64,000 nucleotides of DNA. It comes from Achromobacter xylosoxidans. GTDB taxonomy: Bacteria > Pseudomonadota > Gammaproteobacteria > Burkholderiales > Burkholderiaceae_B. A program made the translations under genes and the position numbers. Position 1 is the first letter of the stretch. Each line of letters starts with the position of its first letter. The notes under the pieces were generated by a model. It was given only the letters and a program-made list of their open reading frames with translations. It did no database searches and was not told the DNA's origin. The stretch is taken from NCBI RefSeq assembly GCF_014490035.1, contig NZ_CP061008.1:4402001-4466000 (forward strand), in the 5' to 3' direction. Below, piece by piece: positions 26,061 to 35,255 of the stretch.

Positions 26061-27086
26061 TCAGCTGGTCTCGCGCTGGACCAGTTTGAAGCCCAGGTCC
26101 ACATGGCGCTCGGCGACGGCTTCGCCCGCCAGATGGCGCATCAACAGGTTCGCGGCCGATACGCCGATCTGGTAGCGCGGCGTGGCGATGGTCGACAGCG
26201 GCGGCGTGGTCCAGGCCGTGCCCGCCACGTCGTGGAAGCCGACGATGGCCATGCGTTCCGGCACCGGCACGCCCAGCCTTCCGCACTGGAACACCGCGCC
26301 CTGGGCCAGGTCGTCGTTGCAGAAGAACAGCGCGTCGCAGTCGGGATGGCGCGCGCGCAGCGCTTCCAGCAGCGAGGCTCCCAGGCCGATGGATGATTTC
26401 TCCGGCGTCATGATTTCCAGAGCCGGGTCATACAGGCCCGCATCCCGCAGCGCCTGGCGGCAGCCTTCGCAGCGGCGCAGCGACCGCGGATCCAGCTGCG
26501 CGCCGACGATGCCGATACGGCGGTAGCCCCGCTCCACCAGATGGCGGCCGGCGGCATAGCCGGAATCGAACTGCGAAAAGCCCACGCTCATGTGCTGGCC
26601 GCCGTCCAGCGTCTCGATCGTGTGCACGGTGGGAATGCGCTGCGTGTCCAGCAGGTCCCATACGCCCGGGTTGTGGTCGATGCCGGTCAGGATCAGGCCG
26701 TCGGGCGCGTGCTGCAGATACTTGCGCAGCAGAGCCTCCTCTTCGTCCGGCGCATAGCCGGTCACGCCGATCAGCATGTGGTAGCCGTGCCGGTCCAGCT
26801 CTTCCTTGATCCCCGCGATGATGTCGACGAACACCACGTTGCTCAGCGACGGAATCAGCGCCACGATGGTCTGCGAACGCGCCGACGCCAGCGCGCTGGC
26901 CGCATGGTTGGGCACGTAACCCAGTTCCTGGCACACCCGCGCGATGCGCAGCCGCAGTTCCTCCGCCACCTTGTCCGGCGTGCGCAACGCCCGCGATACC
27001 GTGATCGCGCTCACGCCCACGTGGCGCGCGACATCCTGCATGGTGACGCGGCCGGCGCGTGAACTGCGGGGTTTACGGATGGACAT
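26061..27086 (-). CDS. LacI-family transcriptional regulator, GntR (gluconate) type
   Basis: 341 residues. N-terminal LacI HTH at about 16-40 (MQDVARHVGVSAITVSRAL), hinge helix NHAASALASARS and a periplasmic-binding-like effector domain (about 75-335) with VGFHDVAGTAW near its end. It resembles the GntR regulators of sugar-acid genes. It is divergent from the TRAP transporter and dehydratase genes; a perfect palindrome between them is its probable operator. The inducer is likely the sugar acid that the TRAP system carries. Confidence 0.93.
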   Translation of the reverse strand: MSIRKPRSSRAGRVTMQDVARHVGVSAITVSRALRTPDKVAEELRLRIARVCQELGYVPNHAASALASARSQTIVALIPSLSNVVFVDIIAGIKEELDRHGYHMLIGVTGYAPDEEEALLRKYLQHAPDGLILTGIDHNPGVWDLLDTQRIPTVHTIETLDGGQHMSVGFSQFDSGYAAGRHLVERGYRRIGIVGAQLDPRSLRRCEGCRQALRDAGLYDPALEIMTPEKSSIGLGASLLEALRARHPDCDALFFCNDDLAQGAVFQCGRLGVPVPERMAIVGFHDVAGTAWTTPPLSTIATPRYQIGVSAANLLMRHLAGEAVAERHVDLGFKLVQRETS

Positions 27087-27150
27087 CGGTCCTCGGCATC
27101 GGTTGTTGAGCGCGTAGTCTGACGTAAAAAACTGGGGCTTGCCAAACGCA

Positions 27151-27170
27151 AAATGTTAGCGCTAACATTT
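27151..27170. promoter_or_regulatory. Operator of the LacI-type regulator
   Basis: AAATGTTAGCGCTAACATTT is a perfect 20-bp palindrome. The TGTTAGCGCTAACA core, with the central CG, is the standard LacI-family operator form. It lies between the divergent regulator (start at 27086) and the TRAP genes (start at 27219), 48 nt before the latter. Confidence 0.9.
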
Positions 27171-27218
27171 CGCACAGCATAACCCTAAAAAATTCCGGGA
27201 AACGGATAGGAGACAAGC

Positions 27219-27761
27219 ATGCAAGCTTCCCCCCCGGGGCGGCCTGGCGGCACGCCGCTGGCCCGCGCCGCCAATTGGTGCTTCGCGCTGCAGACCTGGC
27301 TGATGGTGGCCTGTCTGGCCGTCATGGTGGTGCTGCTGTTCGGCAACGTCGCGCTGCGCTACCTGTTCAATTCCGGCATCAACGTCTCCGACGAGATCTC
27401 CCGGCTGGCCTTCGTCTGGATGATCTTCCTGGGTTCGGTGATAGCGCTGCGCTCGCATCAGCACATCGGCGTCACCATGCTGGTGGAACGCTTCGGCCCC
27501 GCCGCCCGCCGCGCTTCGCACGTGTTCTGCCAGTTGCTGACGCTGTGGGTGCTGTGGCTGATGGCCGAGGGCAGCTGGACCCAGACCGTCATCGGCCTGG
27601 ACACGGTGCTGCCTGTGACCGGCATGTCGCTGGCGGTGTTCAACGCCGCGGCGCTCTATGCGGCTGCCGCCATGGGCATCCTGACCTTGATCGATCTGGT
27701 GCGCGTCCTTGCGGGCGGGCCCTTGCCGGCGGAATCCAGCCCCGAAGACCCGCTGGTCTGA
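27219..27761 (+). CDS. TRAP transporter small permease (DctQ type)
   Basis: 180 residues with four membrane segments (about 25-50, 60-80, 100-125, 140-165). It shows the DctQ signature NVALRYLFNSGINVSDEISRLAFVWMIFLGS at about 45-75. It forms the inner-membrane complex with the large permease. AGGAG is 7 nt upstream of the ATG. First gene of the operon controlled by the palindrome. Confidence 0.93.
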   Translation: MQASPPGRPGGTPLARAANWCFALQTWLMVACLAVMVVLLFGNVALRYLFNSGINVSDEISRLAFVWMIFLGSVIALRSHQHIGVTMLVERFGPAARRASHVFCQLLTLWVLWLMAEGSWTQTVIGLDTVLPVTGMSLAVFNAAALYAAAAMGILTLIDLVRVLAGGPLPAESSPEDPLV

Positions 27762-27803
27762 CGGCTCCGCCTCCAACTCCCCCACCCCGCCCGGACGCCC
27801 GCA

Positions 27804-29084
27804 ATGATCCTGACCGTCTTCCTGCTCGTGCTGCTGGGGCTGATCGCCCTCGGCATGCCTATCGCCTTCGCGCTGCTGCTCAGCGCGATCGCCATGATGT
27901 TCCAGCTGGACTTTTTCGATACCCAGATCCTGGCGCAGAACATGCTGTCTGGCGCCAACAGCTTCACCCTCATGGCGGTGCCGCTTTTCATGCTGGCCGG
28001 CGAACTGATGAACGCCGGCGGCATTTCGCGCCGCATCGTCAATCTGGCCAGCACCTTCGTGGGCCACATCCAGGGCGGCCTGGGCTATGTCGCCATCTTC
28101 GCCAGCGTGCTGCTGGCCGCGCTGTCCGGCTCGGCCGTGGCCGACGCCGCGGCGCTGGGCTCGCTGCTCATTCCCATGCTGCGCGAAAGAGGCTACGACG
28201 CGGGCCAGGCCTCGGGGCTGATCGCGGCCGGCGGCATCATCGCGCCCATCATTCCGCCCTCGATCTCGTTCATCATCTTCGGCGTCGCCACCAACGTGTC
28301 GATCACCAAGCTGTTCTTCGCCGGCATCGCGCCCGGGCTGATGATGGGCCTGACCCTGGTTGCGGTCTGGACCTGGGTGGCGCGCAAGCACGGCAGCATC
28401 AAGCCCTCGCCGCGCGAGCCGTGGAGCAAGCGCTGGAAGGCGCTGCGCGAATCGCTGTGGGCCCTGATGTTGCCCGTCATCATCATCGGCGGCCTGCGCG
28501 GCGGCATCTTCACGCCGACCGAGGCAGCCGTCGTCGCCGCGGTCTACGCGTTGCTGGTGAGCCTGTTCGTCTACCGGGAAATCAGCGTGCGCGACCTGGC
28601 GCCGCTCTTCATCAACGCCGCCAGTACCACCGCCATCGTCATGTTCCTGGTGGCCGCCGCCATGGTCTCGTCCTACATGATCACCCTGGCCGACATGCCG
28701 CAGGACCTGATCGCGTTGCTGGAACCCGTACTGGACCAGCCCAAGCTGCTGATGTTCGCCCTGCTGGTGCTGCTGACGCTGGTAGGCACGGTGATGGACC
28801 TGACGCCCACCATCCTGATCCTGGCGCCGGTGCTGATGCCTGTGGTCACCAAGGCCGGGATCGACCCGGTCTATTTCGGCGTGATGTTCGTCATGGTGGG
28901 TTGCGTGGGCCTGCTGACGCCGCCGGTGGGCACCGTGCTCAACGTGGTCTGCGGCGTCGCCCGCATCAATATGGAAACCATCTGCAGGGGCGTGTGGCGC
29001 TACGTCGTCGCCTACACGCTGCTGCTGGTCCTGCTGGTGATCTTCCCCGAGCTGATCACCGTCCCCGCACGCTGGATGCATTAG
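27804..29084 (+). CDS. TRAP transporter large permease (DctM type)
   Basis: 426 residues with about twelve hydrophobic segments; the catalytic membrane subunit for sodium-driven uptake. It includes VPLFMLAGELMNAGGISRRIVNLA, LSGSAVADAAALGSLLIPMLRERGYDAGQASGLIAAGGIIAPIIPPS (about residues 105-155) and LLTPPVGTVLNVVCGVA near the C-terminus, all typical of DctM. It follows dctQ by 42 nt and precedes dctP by 23 nt. Confidence 0.95.
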   Translation: MILTVFLLVLLGLIALGMPIAFALLLSAIAMMFQLDFFDTQILAQNMLSGANSFTLMAVPLFMLAGELMNAGGISRRIVNLASTFVGHIQGGLGYVAIFASVLLAALSGSAVADAAALGSLLIPMLRERGYDAGQASGLIAAGGIIAPIIPPSISFIIFGVATNVSITKLFFAGIAPGLMMGLTLVAVWTWVARKHGSIKPSPREPWSKRWKALRESLWALMLPVIIIGGLRGGIFTPTEAAVVAAVYALLVSLFVYREISVRDLAPLFINAASTTAIVMFLVAAAMVSSYMITLADMPQDLIALLEPVLDQPKLLMFALLVLLTLVGTVMDLTPTILILAPVLMPVVTKAGIDPVYFGVMFVMVGCVGLLTPPVGTVLNVVCGVARINMETICRGVWRYVVAYTLLLVLLVIFPELITVPARWMH

Positions 29085-29107
29085 AAAAACCCCCAAGGAG
29101 GAGCACC

Positions 29108-30124
29108 ATGATCACCCGTTTCAAGACCCGCATGCTTGTCCTGGCGACGGCGCTGTCCTGCGCTATCGCCGGCGTCGCGTCCGCCGCCGACGTCAAACCG
29201 CGCCTGATCCGTTTCGGCTACGGCCTGAACGAGGAAAGCGTCCAGGGACGCGCCGCGCGCCACCTGGCGCAGGAGCTGGAAAAAATCAGCGGCGGCAAGC
29301 TCAAGATGAAGACCTTCGGCTCGGCCAACCTGGGCTCGGACGAACAGATGCAAAGCGCGCTGGTGGGCGGCGTGCAGGAAATGATGGTGGGATCCACCGC
29401 GCCCCTGGCCGGCATGGTCAAGGAGTTCGGCGTGTTCGACCTGCCCTTCCTCTTCAACAGCGAAAAGGAAGCGGACGCCGTGCTGGACGGCCCGATGGGT
29501 CAGGACATGCTGAAGAAGCTGGAAGCCAAGGGCATCGTCGGCCTGGTCTATTGGGAAAACGGCTTTCGCAACATGACCAATTCCAAGCGCCCCATCGCGC
29601 GCGCGGAAGACCTGCAAGGCATCAAGCTGCGCGTGATGCAGAACCAGATCGCGCTGGGCGTCTTCAACACGCTGGGCGCCAACGCCGTGCCCATGCCGTT
29701 CTCCGAACTGTTCACCGCGCTGGAAACCCGCACCGTGGACGGCCAGGAAAACCCCATCACCACCATCCAGAGCAGCAAGTTCTACGAGGTGCAGCCCTAT
29801 CTGACCATTACTCGCCACGTCTACACGCCCTGGGTGGTGCTGGCGTCCAAGAAATGGTGGGACACCCTGTCGCCGGAAGAACAGAAGCTGATCCGCCAGG
29901 CCGCAGCATCCTCGCGCGACTTTGAACGCCAGGACAGCCGCGCCGATTCGCAGAAGGCCATGACCACGCTGGAGAAGGCTGGCATGAAGATCAATACGGT
30001 ATCGCCCGAAGAGATCGCGCGCATGCGCCAGAAGGTGCAGCCGGTGGTCGACAAGTACACGCAGGACCTCGGCCCCGAGCTGGTCAAGCAGCTCAACGAC
30101 GAAATCCAGAAGGCGCGCAACTAG
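29108..30124 (+). CDS. TRAP transporter solute-binding protein (DctP type)
   Basis: Periplasmic binding subunit, 338 residues with a signal peptide ending at VASAADV (cleavage at about residue 26). The conserved ligand-binding arginine region is LQGIKLRVMQNQI, and the DctP pattern GANAVPMPFSELFTALETRTVDGQENP follows it. AAGGAGGAG precedes the ATG. DctP proteins beside LacI regulators and sugar-acid dehydratases usually bind sugar acids such as pentonates, hexonates or uronates. Confidence 0.94.
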   Translation: MITRFKTRMLVLATALSCAIAGVASAADVKPRLIRFGYGLNEESVQGRAARHLAQELEKISGGKLKMKTFGSANLGSDEQMQSALVGGVQEMMVGSTAPLAGMVKEFGVFDLPFLFNSEKEADAVLDGPMGQDMLKKLEAKGIVGLVYWENGFRNMTNSKRPIARAEDLQGIKLRVMQNQIALGVFNTLGANAVPMPFSELFTALETRTVDGQENPITTIQSSKFYEVQPYLTITRHVYTPWVVLASKKWWDTLSPEEQKLIRQAAASSRDFERQDSRADSQKAMTTLEKAGMKINTVSPEEIARMRQKVQPVVDKYTQDLGPELVKQLNDEIQKARN

Positions 30125-30183
30125 GCCTTTTGCGGCCCGGACGCGCGCCGGGCCGCCACGCAACCGCTGTAAACGAGAATCCC

Positions 30184-31965
30184 ATGTCCCAGACTCCCCG
30201 CAAACTGCGCAGCCAGAAGTGGTTCGATGATCCGGCGCACGCCGACATGACGGCCATCTATGTCGAGCGCTATCTCAACTACGGCCTGACGCGCCAGGAA
30301 CTGCAATCGGGGCGGCCGATCATCGGCATCGCCCAGACCGGCAGCGACCTGGCGCCCTGCAACCGGCATCATCTGGCGCTGGCCGAGCGCATCAAGGCCG
30401 GCATCCGCGACGCGGGCGGCATCCCCATGGAGTTTCCCGTGCACCCGCTGGCCGAACAGGGCCGGCGCCCCACCGCCGCGCTGGACCGCAACCTGGCCTA
30501 CCTCGGCCTGGTCGAGATCCTGCACGGCTATCCGCTGGACGGCGTGGTCCTGACGACCGGTTGCGACAAGACCACGCCCGCCTGCCTCATGGCCGCGGCC
30601 ACCGTCGACATTCCCGCCATCGTGCTGTCCGGCGGACCGATGCTGGACGGCTGGCACGACGGCCAGCGCGTCGGCTCCGGCACCGTCATCTGGCATGCGC
30701 GCAACCTGATGGCCGCGGGCAAGCTGGACTACGAAGGCTTCATGACGCTGGCCACGGCGTCGTCGCCATCCATCGGCCACTGCAACACCATGGGCACGGC
30801 GCTGTCGATGAACTCGCTGGCCGAAGCGTTGGGCATGTCGCTGCCCACCTGCGCCAGCATTCCCGCGCCCTACCGCGAACGCGGCCAGATGGCCTACGCC
30901 ACCGGGCTGCGCATCTGCGACATGGTGCGCGAGGACTTGCGCCCGTCCCATATCCTGACGCGCCAGGCTTTCGAGAACGCCATCGTCGTGGCCTCGGCGC
31001 TGGGCGCCTCCAGCAACTGCCCGCCGCATCTCATCGCCATCGCCCGCCACACTGGCATAGACCTGAGCCTGGACGACTGGCAGCGCTTGGGCGAAGACGT
31101 GCCGCTGCTGGTCAACTGCGTGCCTGCGGGCGAGCATCTGGGCGAGGGCTTTCACCGCGCGGGCGGCGTCCCGGCGGTGTTGCATGAACTGGCGGCGGCC
31201 GGCCGCCTGCATACCGATTGCGGCACCGTGTCCGGCAAGACCATCGGCGAGATCGCGGCCACGGCCAAGACCAACAATGCCGATGTCATCCGCAGCTGCG
31301 ACGCGCCGCTCAAGCACCGCGCGGGATTCATCGTCCTGTCCGGCAATTTCTTCGACAGCGCGATCATCAAGATGTCGGTCGTGGGCGAAGCCTTCCGCCG
31401 CGCCTACCTGTCGGAGCCCGGTTCGGAGAACGCCTTCGAAGCGCGTGCCATCGTCTTCGAAGGCCCGGAGGACTACCACGCGCGCATCGAAGACCCTGCC
31501 CTGAACATCGACGAGCATTGCATCCTGGTGATTCGCGGCGCCGGCACCGTGGGCTACCCGGGCAGCGCCGAAGTGGTCAACATGGCCCCGCCCTCGCATC
31601 TGCTCAAGCGCGGCATAGACTCGCTGCCCTGCCTGGGCGACGGCCGCCAGAGCGGCACCTCGGCCAGCCCGTCCATCCTGAACATGTCTCCGGAGGCTGC
31701 GGTGGGCGGAGGCCTGGCGCTATTGCGCACGGGCGACCGCATCCGTGTCGACCTGAACCAGCGTTCGGTCACCGCGCTGGTGGACGAAGCCGAAATGGAA
31801 CGCCGCAAGCTGGAACCGCCGTACCAGGCGCCGGCTTCGCAGACGCCCTGGCAAGAACTCTACCGGCAATTGGTCGGTCAGCTTTCGACCGGCGGCTGCC
31901 TGGAGCCTGCGACGCTGTACCTGAAAGTGGTGGAAACGCGGGGCGATCCCCGCCATTCGCACTGA
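30184..31965 (+). CDS. IlvD/Edd-family sugar-acid dehydratase, L-arabinonate/D-xylonate type
   Basis: An iron-sulfur dehydratase of 593 residues. The three cluster cysteines are Cys59 (LAPCNRHH), Cys127 (TTGCDKTTPAC) and Cys200 (IGHCNTMG), and Lys129 is the residue carbamylated in the family; this is the spacing recalled for pentonate dehydratases that hold a [2Fe-2S] cluster. It would turn an aldonate into a 2-keto-3-deoxy acid. As last gene of the TRAP operon it begins breakdown of the imported acid. The exact substrate (arabinonate, xylonate, gluconate or similar) is not settled by sequence. Confidence 0.92.
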   Translation: MSQTPRKLRSQKWFDDPAHADMTAIYVERYLNYGLTRQELQSGRPIIGIAQTGSDLAPCNRHHLALAERIKAGIRDAGGIPMEFPVHPLAEQGRRPTAALDRNLAYLGLVEILHGYPLDGVVLTTGCDKTTPACLMAAATVDIPAIVLSGGPMLDGWHDGQRVGSGTVIWHARNLMAAGKLDYEGFMTLATASSPSIGHCNTMGTALSMNSLAEALGMSLPTCASIPAPYRERGQMAYATGLRICDMVREDLRPSHILTRQAFENAIVVASALGASSNCPPHLIAIARHTGIDLSLDDWQRLGEDVPLLVNCVPAGEHLGEGFHRAGGVPAVLHELAAAGRLHTDCGTVSGKTIGEIAATAKTNNADVIRSCDAPLKHRAGFIVLSGNFFDSAIIKMSVVGEAFRRAYLSEPGSENAFEARAIVFEGPEDYHARIEDPALNIDEHCILVIRGAGTVGYPGSAEVVNMAPPSHLLKRGIDSLPCLGDGRQSGTSASPSILNMSPEAAVGGGLALLRTGDRIRVDLNQRSVTALVDEAEMERRKLEPPYQAPASQTPWQELYRQLVGQLSTGGCLEPATLYLKVVETRGDPRHSH

Positions 31966-31974
31966 CGCTGGCGG

Positions 31975-32370
31975 CTATTGGGGGGCCTGGCCGCTGCCGG
32001 CTTGCGGCCCTTGCGGAGCCGGCCGCGTAACGACGTAGGCCGCGCTGGCCAGGAAAAACACGGCGACGGCGACGGCCAGCATCCACGACGGATGCGCGCC
32101 CCACCAGAACAGCACGTAGCCCACGGCCATGCCCAGGCAGGCGTAGGTCTTGCCCTTGCGCGACACGGCGCCCTGGTCCCGCCAGGCGCGCAGCGCGGGA
32201 CCGTAGGTCGGGCTATCCAGCAGCCACTTCTCCAGCCGCGGCGAAGAGCGCGAAAAGCAGGCGACCGCCAGGATCAGGAATATGGTCGTCGGCATGACGG
32301 GCAGAAACGCGCCGATCACACCCAATGCCAGCATCAGGCAACCCAGGCAGAGCCACAGTACTCTCATCAT
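31975..32370 (-). CDS. DUF454 (YbaN-family) inner-membrane protein
   Basis: 131 residues with three hydrophobic segments (about 4-33, 76-92, 95-113). It carries the family motif LGVIGAFLPVMPTTIFLILAVACFSRSSPRLEKWLL at about residues 16-51, and YGPALRAWRDQGAVSRKGK. The role of the family is unknown. Two adjacent ATGs (32370 and 32367) are possible starts. It converges on the dehydratase gene with a 9-nt gap. Confidence 0.88.
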   Translation of the reverse strand: MMRVLWLCLGCLMLALGVIGAFLPVMPTTIFLILAVACFSRSSPRLEKWLLDSPTYGPALRAWRDQGAVSRKGKTYACLGMAVGYVLFWWGAHPSWMLAVAVAVFFLASAAYVVTRPAPQGPQAGSGQAPQ

Positions 32371-32484
32371 GATGGGCAGCAGGATATCCCAGGTTTTCCA
32401 GTCGCTTCAAACGCGCTGCGCAAGTCGGCGGCGGCGCTCCGACGCCCCGGCCCGGTCGGTGGCGTATTTGGGACAAATATGAAT

Positions 32485-32514
32485 AAATTGGAATATATAT
32501 TCACAAATTGGAAT
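32485..32514 (+). repeat. Two direct repeats upstream of the chemoreceptor gene
   Basis: AAATTGGAAT occurs at 32485-32494 and again at 32505-32514, 20 bp apart, which is two helical turns. A palindromic GAATATATATTC lies between and across them. This AT-rich patch in GC-rich DNA, 60-90 nt before the start of the gene at 32573, is a likely regulator site. Confidence 0.5.
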
Positions 32515-32572
32515 TATTGAATAAAAATCGTACGCGCGCGGGGTTCCGCGCTTTCCGTCGCGAGGAAATGCC

Positions 32573-34069
32573 ATGCGCAACGCAAGCGATTTGCTGGAAG
32601 ACTCGTACCGCCGGACCGACCGGGCAATGTTGCCCCTGCTCTGGCTGCTGTTCGCCGTCGGACTGTGCATGGCCCCGCAGTACGGGCGTTGGGGCGCCGC
32701 CATCGCAGTCGGCCTGGCCGGCGCAGGCATTCCCTCGCTGCTGATACTCTGGCGACCCGGCCGGCTGAGCACGCGTTTGACCGTCGCCTGTGGCCTGATG
32801 GTGCTGGCCGCGCTCCATATCCATTTGATGTCCGGCATGGCCGAGATTCATTTCGGCATTTTCGTGCTGCTCTCACTGCTCCTGGCCTATCGCGACTGGC
32901 GCACGATCCTGTGCGCGGCAGTGGTCATCGCGCTGCACCACCTGTCGTTCAATTTCCTGCAACAGTGGGGCTACGGGACGATCTGCTTCACGGAACCCAG
33001 CCTGCCCATGGTGCTTCTGCATGCGGTCTACGTGGTGGTGCAGGCCGCCGCGCTGGGCTGGCTGGCCTGGAAAATGGAGCGGGCCGCGGTAGCAGCCGAG
33101 GAACTGGCCCGGCTCAGCGCGCATATAGGCCGCGAGGCCGGCATGTTCGACTTGCGCTTCGGCGGCTTGAGCATGGATAGCCGCCTGGGGCAGAGCTTCA
33201 AAGCCACGATGGATGCCGTGCACCGGACCATGAGCGGGGTCCGGACCACCGCAACCGCCCTCTCGGCAGCGTCGCGCGACATCATGCAGGACAACCAGCA
33301 ACTGGAGGAACGCACCCGCACCCAGGCCGATTCGCTGCAGCGCACCGTGACATCCATGCGCGACCTGGCGGCGAACGTCCACGACAACGCCACCAATGCG
33401 CAGCATGCCCGTGAACTGAGCGACGAAGCCCGGCGCATCGTCGACACCGGCAGCACGGCTGTCGCCGGCGTCGCGGCCGTGATGGGAGAAATCCAGCAAG
33501 AGGCCAAGAAGATTTCCGAGATTACCGGCTTGATCGACAGCATCGCCTTCCAGACCAACATCCTCGCCTTGAACGCGGCGGTGGAAGCGGCCCGCGCCGG
33601 CGAAAGCGGACGTGGCTTCGCCGTCGTGGCCACCGAGGTGCGCGCGCTGGCGCAACGCAGCGCCAGCGCCGCGCGCGAAATCCGCGGCCTGATCGACGGT
33701 TCGCTGACCAAGACCGGCGACGGGTTCCGCCAGGCCGACCATGCCGCCCACGTGATCCGCGAAGTCGTGGCCAGTATCGAGCGCGTGGCCGGCATCGTCA
33801 GCCAGATCGGCGACGCGGGACGCGCGCAGGCCACTGACATCGACGAAGTCAACCAGGCGGTGACCCAGATGGACGAGCTGACCCGGCAGAATGCGGCCCG
33901 GGTCGCGCAAGCCGCGGACGCCTCTACCGCCTTGCAAACACAGGCGGCCGAACTGTTGCAAGCCGTGGGCGTGTTTCGCCTGCGGGATGAGCCGTCGCCG
34001 CCAATACAGGCAGCGCCGCGGGTGACGCATCAGGGGCTCGCCGCGTCGGCGGCGCTGGCAGGCGGCTGA
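32573..34069 (+). CDS. Methyl-accepting chemotaxis protein with six-TM N-terminal sensor
   Basis: 498 residues. Instead of a periplasmic ligand domain it has about six membrane segments (residues 20-170) with conserved histidines in MVLAALHIHLMSGMAEIHFGIFVLL and VVIALHHLSFNFLQQ. A HAMP-less linker leads to a cytoplasmic signalling domain with the hairpin tip EITGLIDSIAFQTNILALNAAVEAARAGESGRGFAVVA (about residues 315-352). The arrangement suggests sensing a hydrophobic signal, redox state or metal inside the membrane. No che or flagellar gene is next to it. Confidence 0.92.
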   Translation: MRNASDLLEDSYRRTDRAMLPLLWLLFAVGLCMAPQYGRWGAAIAVGLAGAGIPSLLILWRPGRLSTRLTVACGLMVLAALHIHLMSGMAEIHFGIFVLLSLLLAYRDWRTILCAAVVIALHHLSFNFLQQWGYGTICFTEPSLPMVLLHAVYVVVQAAALGWLAWKMERAAVAAEELARLSAHIGREAGMFDLRFGGLSMDSRLGQSFKATMDAVHRTMSGVRTTATALSAASRDIMQDNQQLEERTRTQADSLQRTVTSMRDLAANVHDNATNAQHARELSDEARRIVDTGSTAVAGVAAVMGEIQQEAKKISEITGLIDSIAFQTNILALNAAVEAARAGESGRGFAVVATEVRALAQRSASAAREIRGLIDGSLTKTGDGFRQADHAAHVIREVVASIERVAGIVSQIGDAGRAQATDIDEVNQAVTQMDELTRQNAARVAQAADASTALQTQAAELLQAVGVFRLRDEPSPPIQAAPRVTHQGLAASAALAGG

Positions 34070-34179
34070 TACAAAAACTGCAAGACGTCTGCCAGCGGCA
34101 AGCGCTGCGCCGTCCTTTGCAGGGTCCGGCTTTCGTGGAAGAATCAAAGCCTCCCGCGGCTTCAGCCTCCCAAACGATC

Positions 34180-34818
34180 ATGACTCCTCTCGCATCCATA
34201 CTCGCGATTCTCGGTGCACTGTGGCTCGGAGCCATGTTGCCCGGGCCAAGTTTCATCATCGTCGCGCGCAAGGCCATCGGCCAGTCCCGCTGGGACGGCC
34301 TGGCCTCGGCCTTCGGCATGGGCGCAGGCGGCATGCTGTTCGCCGGCCTGGCGCTGGCGGGCCTGTATTCTCTGCTGCAAAGCGTGGAATGGCTTTATGT
34401 CACGCTGAAAATCGCAGGCGGCGCCTATCTGCTTCACATCGCTGGCCGGATCTGGCGTAGCGCCAAGCAACCTTTCGCCTTGCCCGGTGGCGCCGCCGTG
34501 GCCTCTCGCAATGGACGGAGTTCCTTCTGGATCGGACTGACGACCCAGTTAAGCAATCCCAAAACTGCGATCTGGTATGGAAGCATTTTCGCCGCGTTGC
34601 TGCCCCAGCACCCGCCGGCATGGATTTACTTCGCGCTGCCGCCGCTGGTATTCCTGGTCGAGTTCGGCTGGTATGCCATCGTGGCGCTTTGCTTTTCGAC
34701 CAAAGGCCCGCGAGAAGTTTATTTGCGCGCGAAGAAATGGATAGATAGAGGTGCTGCGGGCGTCATTTCCGCGCTGGGGTTACGCCTTATCCTGAACGCG
34801 CCCAAGAATGGGCTGTAA
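34180..34818 (+). CDS. LysE/RhtB-family exporter
   Basis: 212 residues with six membrane segments. The LysE family is shown by LGAMLPGPSFIIVARKAIGQSRWDGLASAFGMGAGG (about 17-52) and LTTQLSNPKTAIWYGSIFAALLP (about 127-149). It would export an amino acid or a derivative. The ATG at 34180 is chosen as it fits family starts; one 63 nt upstream lacks homology. It is followed by the tRNA-Val terminator on the opposite strand. Confidence 0.9.
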   Translation: MTPLASILAILGALWLGAMLPGPSFIIVARKAIGQSRWDGLASAFGMGAGGMLFAGLALAGLYSLLQSVEWLYVTLKIAGGAYLLHIAGRIWRSAKQPFALPGGAAVASRNGRSSFWIGLTTQLSNPKTAIWYGSIFAALLPQHPPAWIYFALPPLVFLVEFGWYAIVALCFSTKGPREVYLRAKKWIDRGAAGVISALGLRLILNAPKNGL

Positions 34819-34878
34819 TCTGAAGACGCGTTAATCATTGCACCAGGCCTTCGATTCCCCGCATTTTGCGAGCTGAAA

Positions 34879-34914
34879 ACAAAAAAGCCGCCAGATCATG
34901 GATCTAGCGGCTTT
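34879..34914 (-). terminator. Terminator of tRNA-Val
   Basis: A stem AAAGCCGC / GCGGCTTT (34884-34891 and 34907-34914) with an inner AGATC/GATCT stem, followed on the minus strand by six U residues (34881-34886). It lies 36 nt past the 3' end of the tRNA. Confidence 0.85.
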
Positions 34915-34949
34915 CTCTTTGCCGTGCTTGACAGCACTTTGCAGGAATT

Positions 34950-35026
34950 TGGTAGGCGGTATTGGAATCGAACCAACGACCTCCACGATGTCAACGTGGC
35001 GCTCTAACCAGCTGAGCTAACCGCCT
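34950..35026 (-). tRNA. tRNA-Val (anticodon GAC), CCA encoded
   Basis: A complete cloverleaf on the minus strand. The acceptor stem AGGCGGT pairs with ACCGCCT over 7 bp. The D-arm is GCTCAGCTGGTTAGAGC, the anticodon arm CCACG-TTGACAT-CGTGG with GAC at the centre, and the T-arm GTTGG-TTCGATT-CCAAT. The CCA end is encoded at 34950-34952 after discriminator A. Confidence 0.97.
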
Positions 35027-35255
35027 GCAAAGAAGAAGAATTATATAGTGCTTTTTTAAACTATGCAAATCGTCTAACAAGATTTTTTGCATTATTTATT
35101 GCGCTTCGAAATTTGCGGCGTTTACTTTCGCATGCCTTCAAACTTCCTTGCGCAACGCGTTTTGAAGAGTCCGTTCTTAGGAACTTGTTCCAAGAAACTT
35201 TAAGCGCCGCTTTTCAGCATTGCCGCACCGCTTCAAACCGCCTGCACTGCACTAA

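Noticed and set aside
27162..29096. Minus-strand 644-codon frame opposite the TRAP genes
   Set aside because: His/Gln/Asp-rich translation typical of the antisense of hydrophobic membrane proteins; dctQ and dctM on the plus strand are clear.
27275..30124. 949-codon plus-strand frame as one fusion protein
   Set aside because: The first two thirds are an out-of-frame, Arg-rich reading of dctQ-dctM. Only the part from 29108 is real (DctP), with its own signal peptide and ribosome site.
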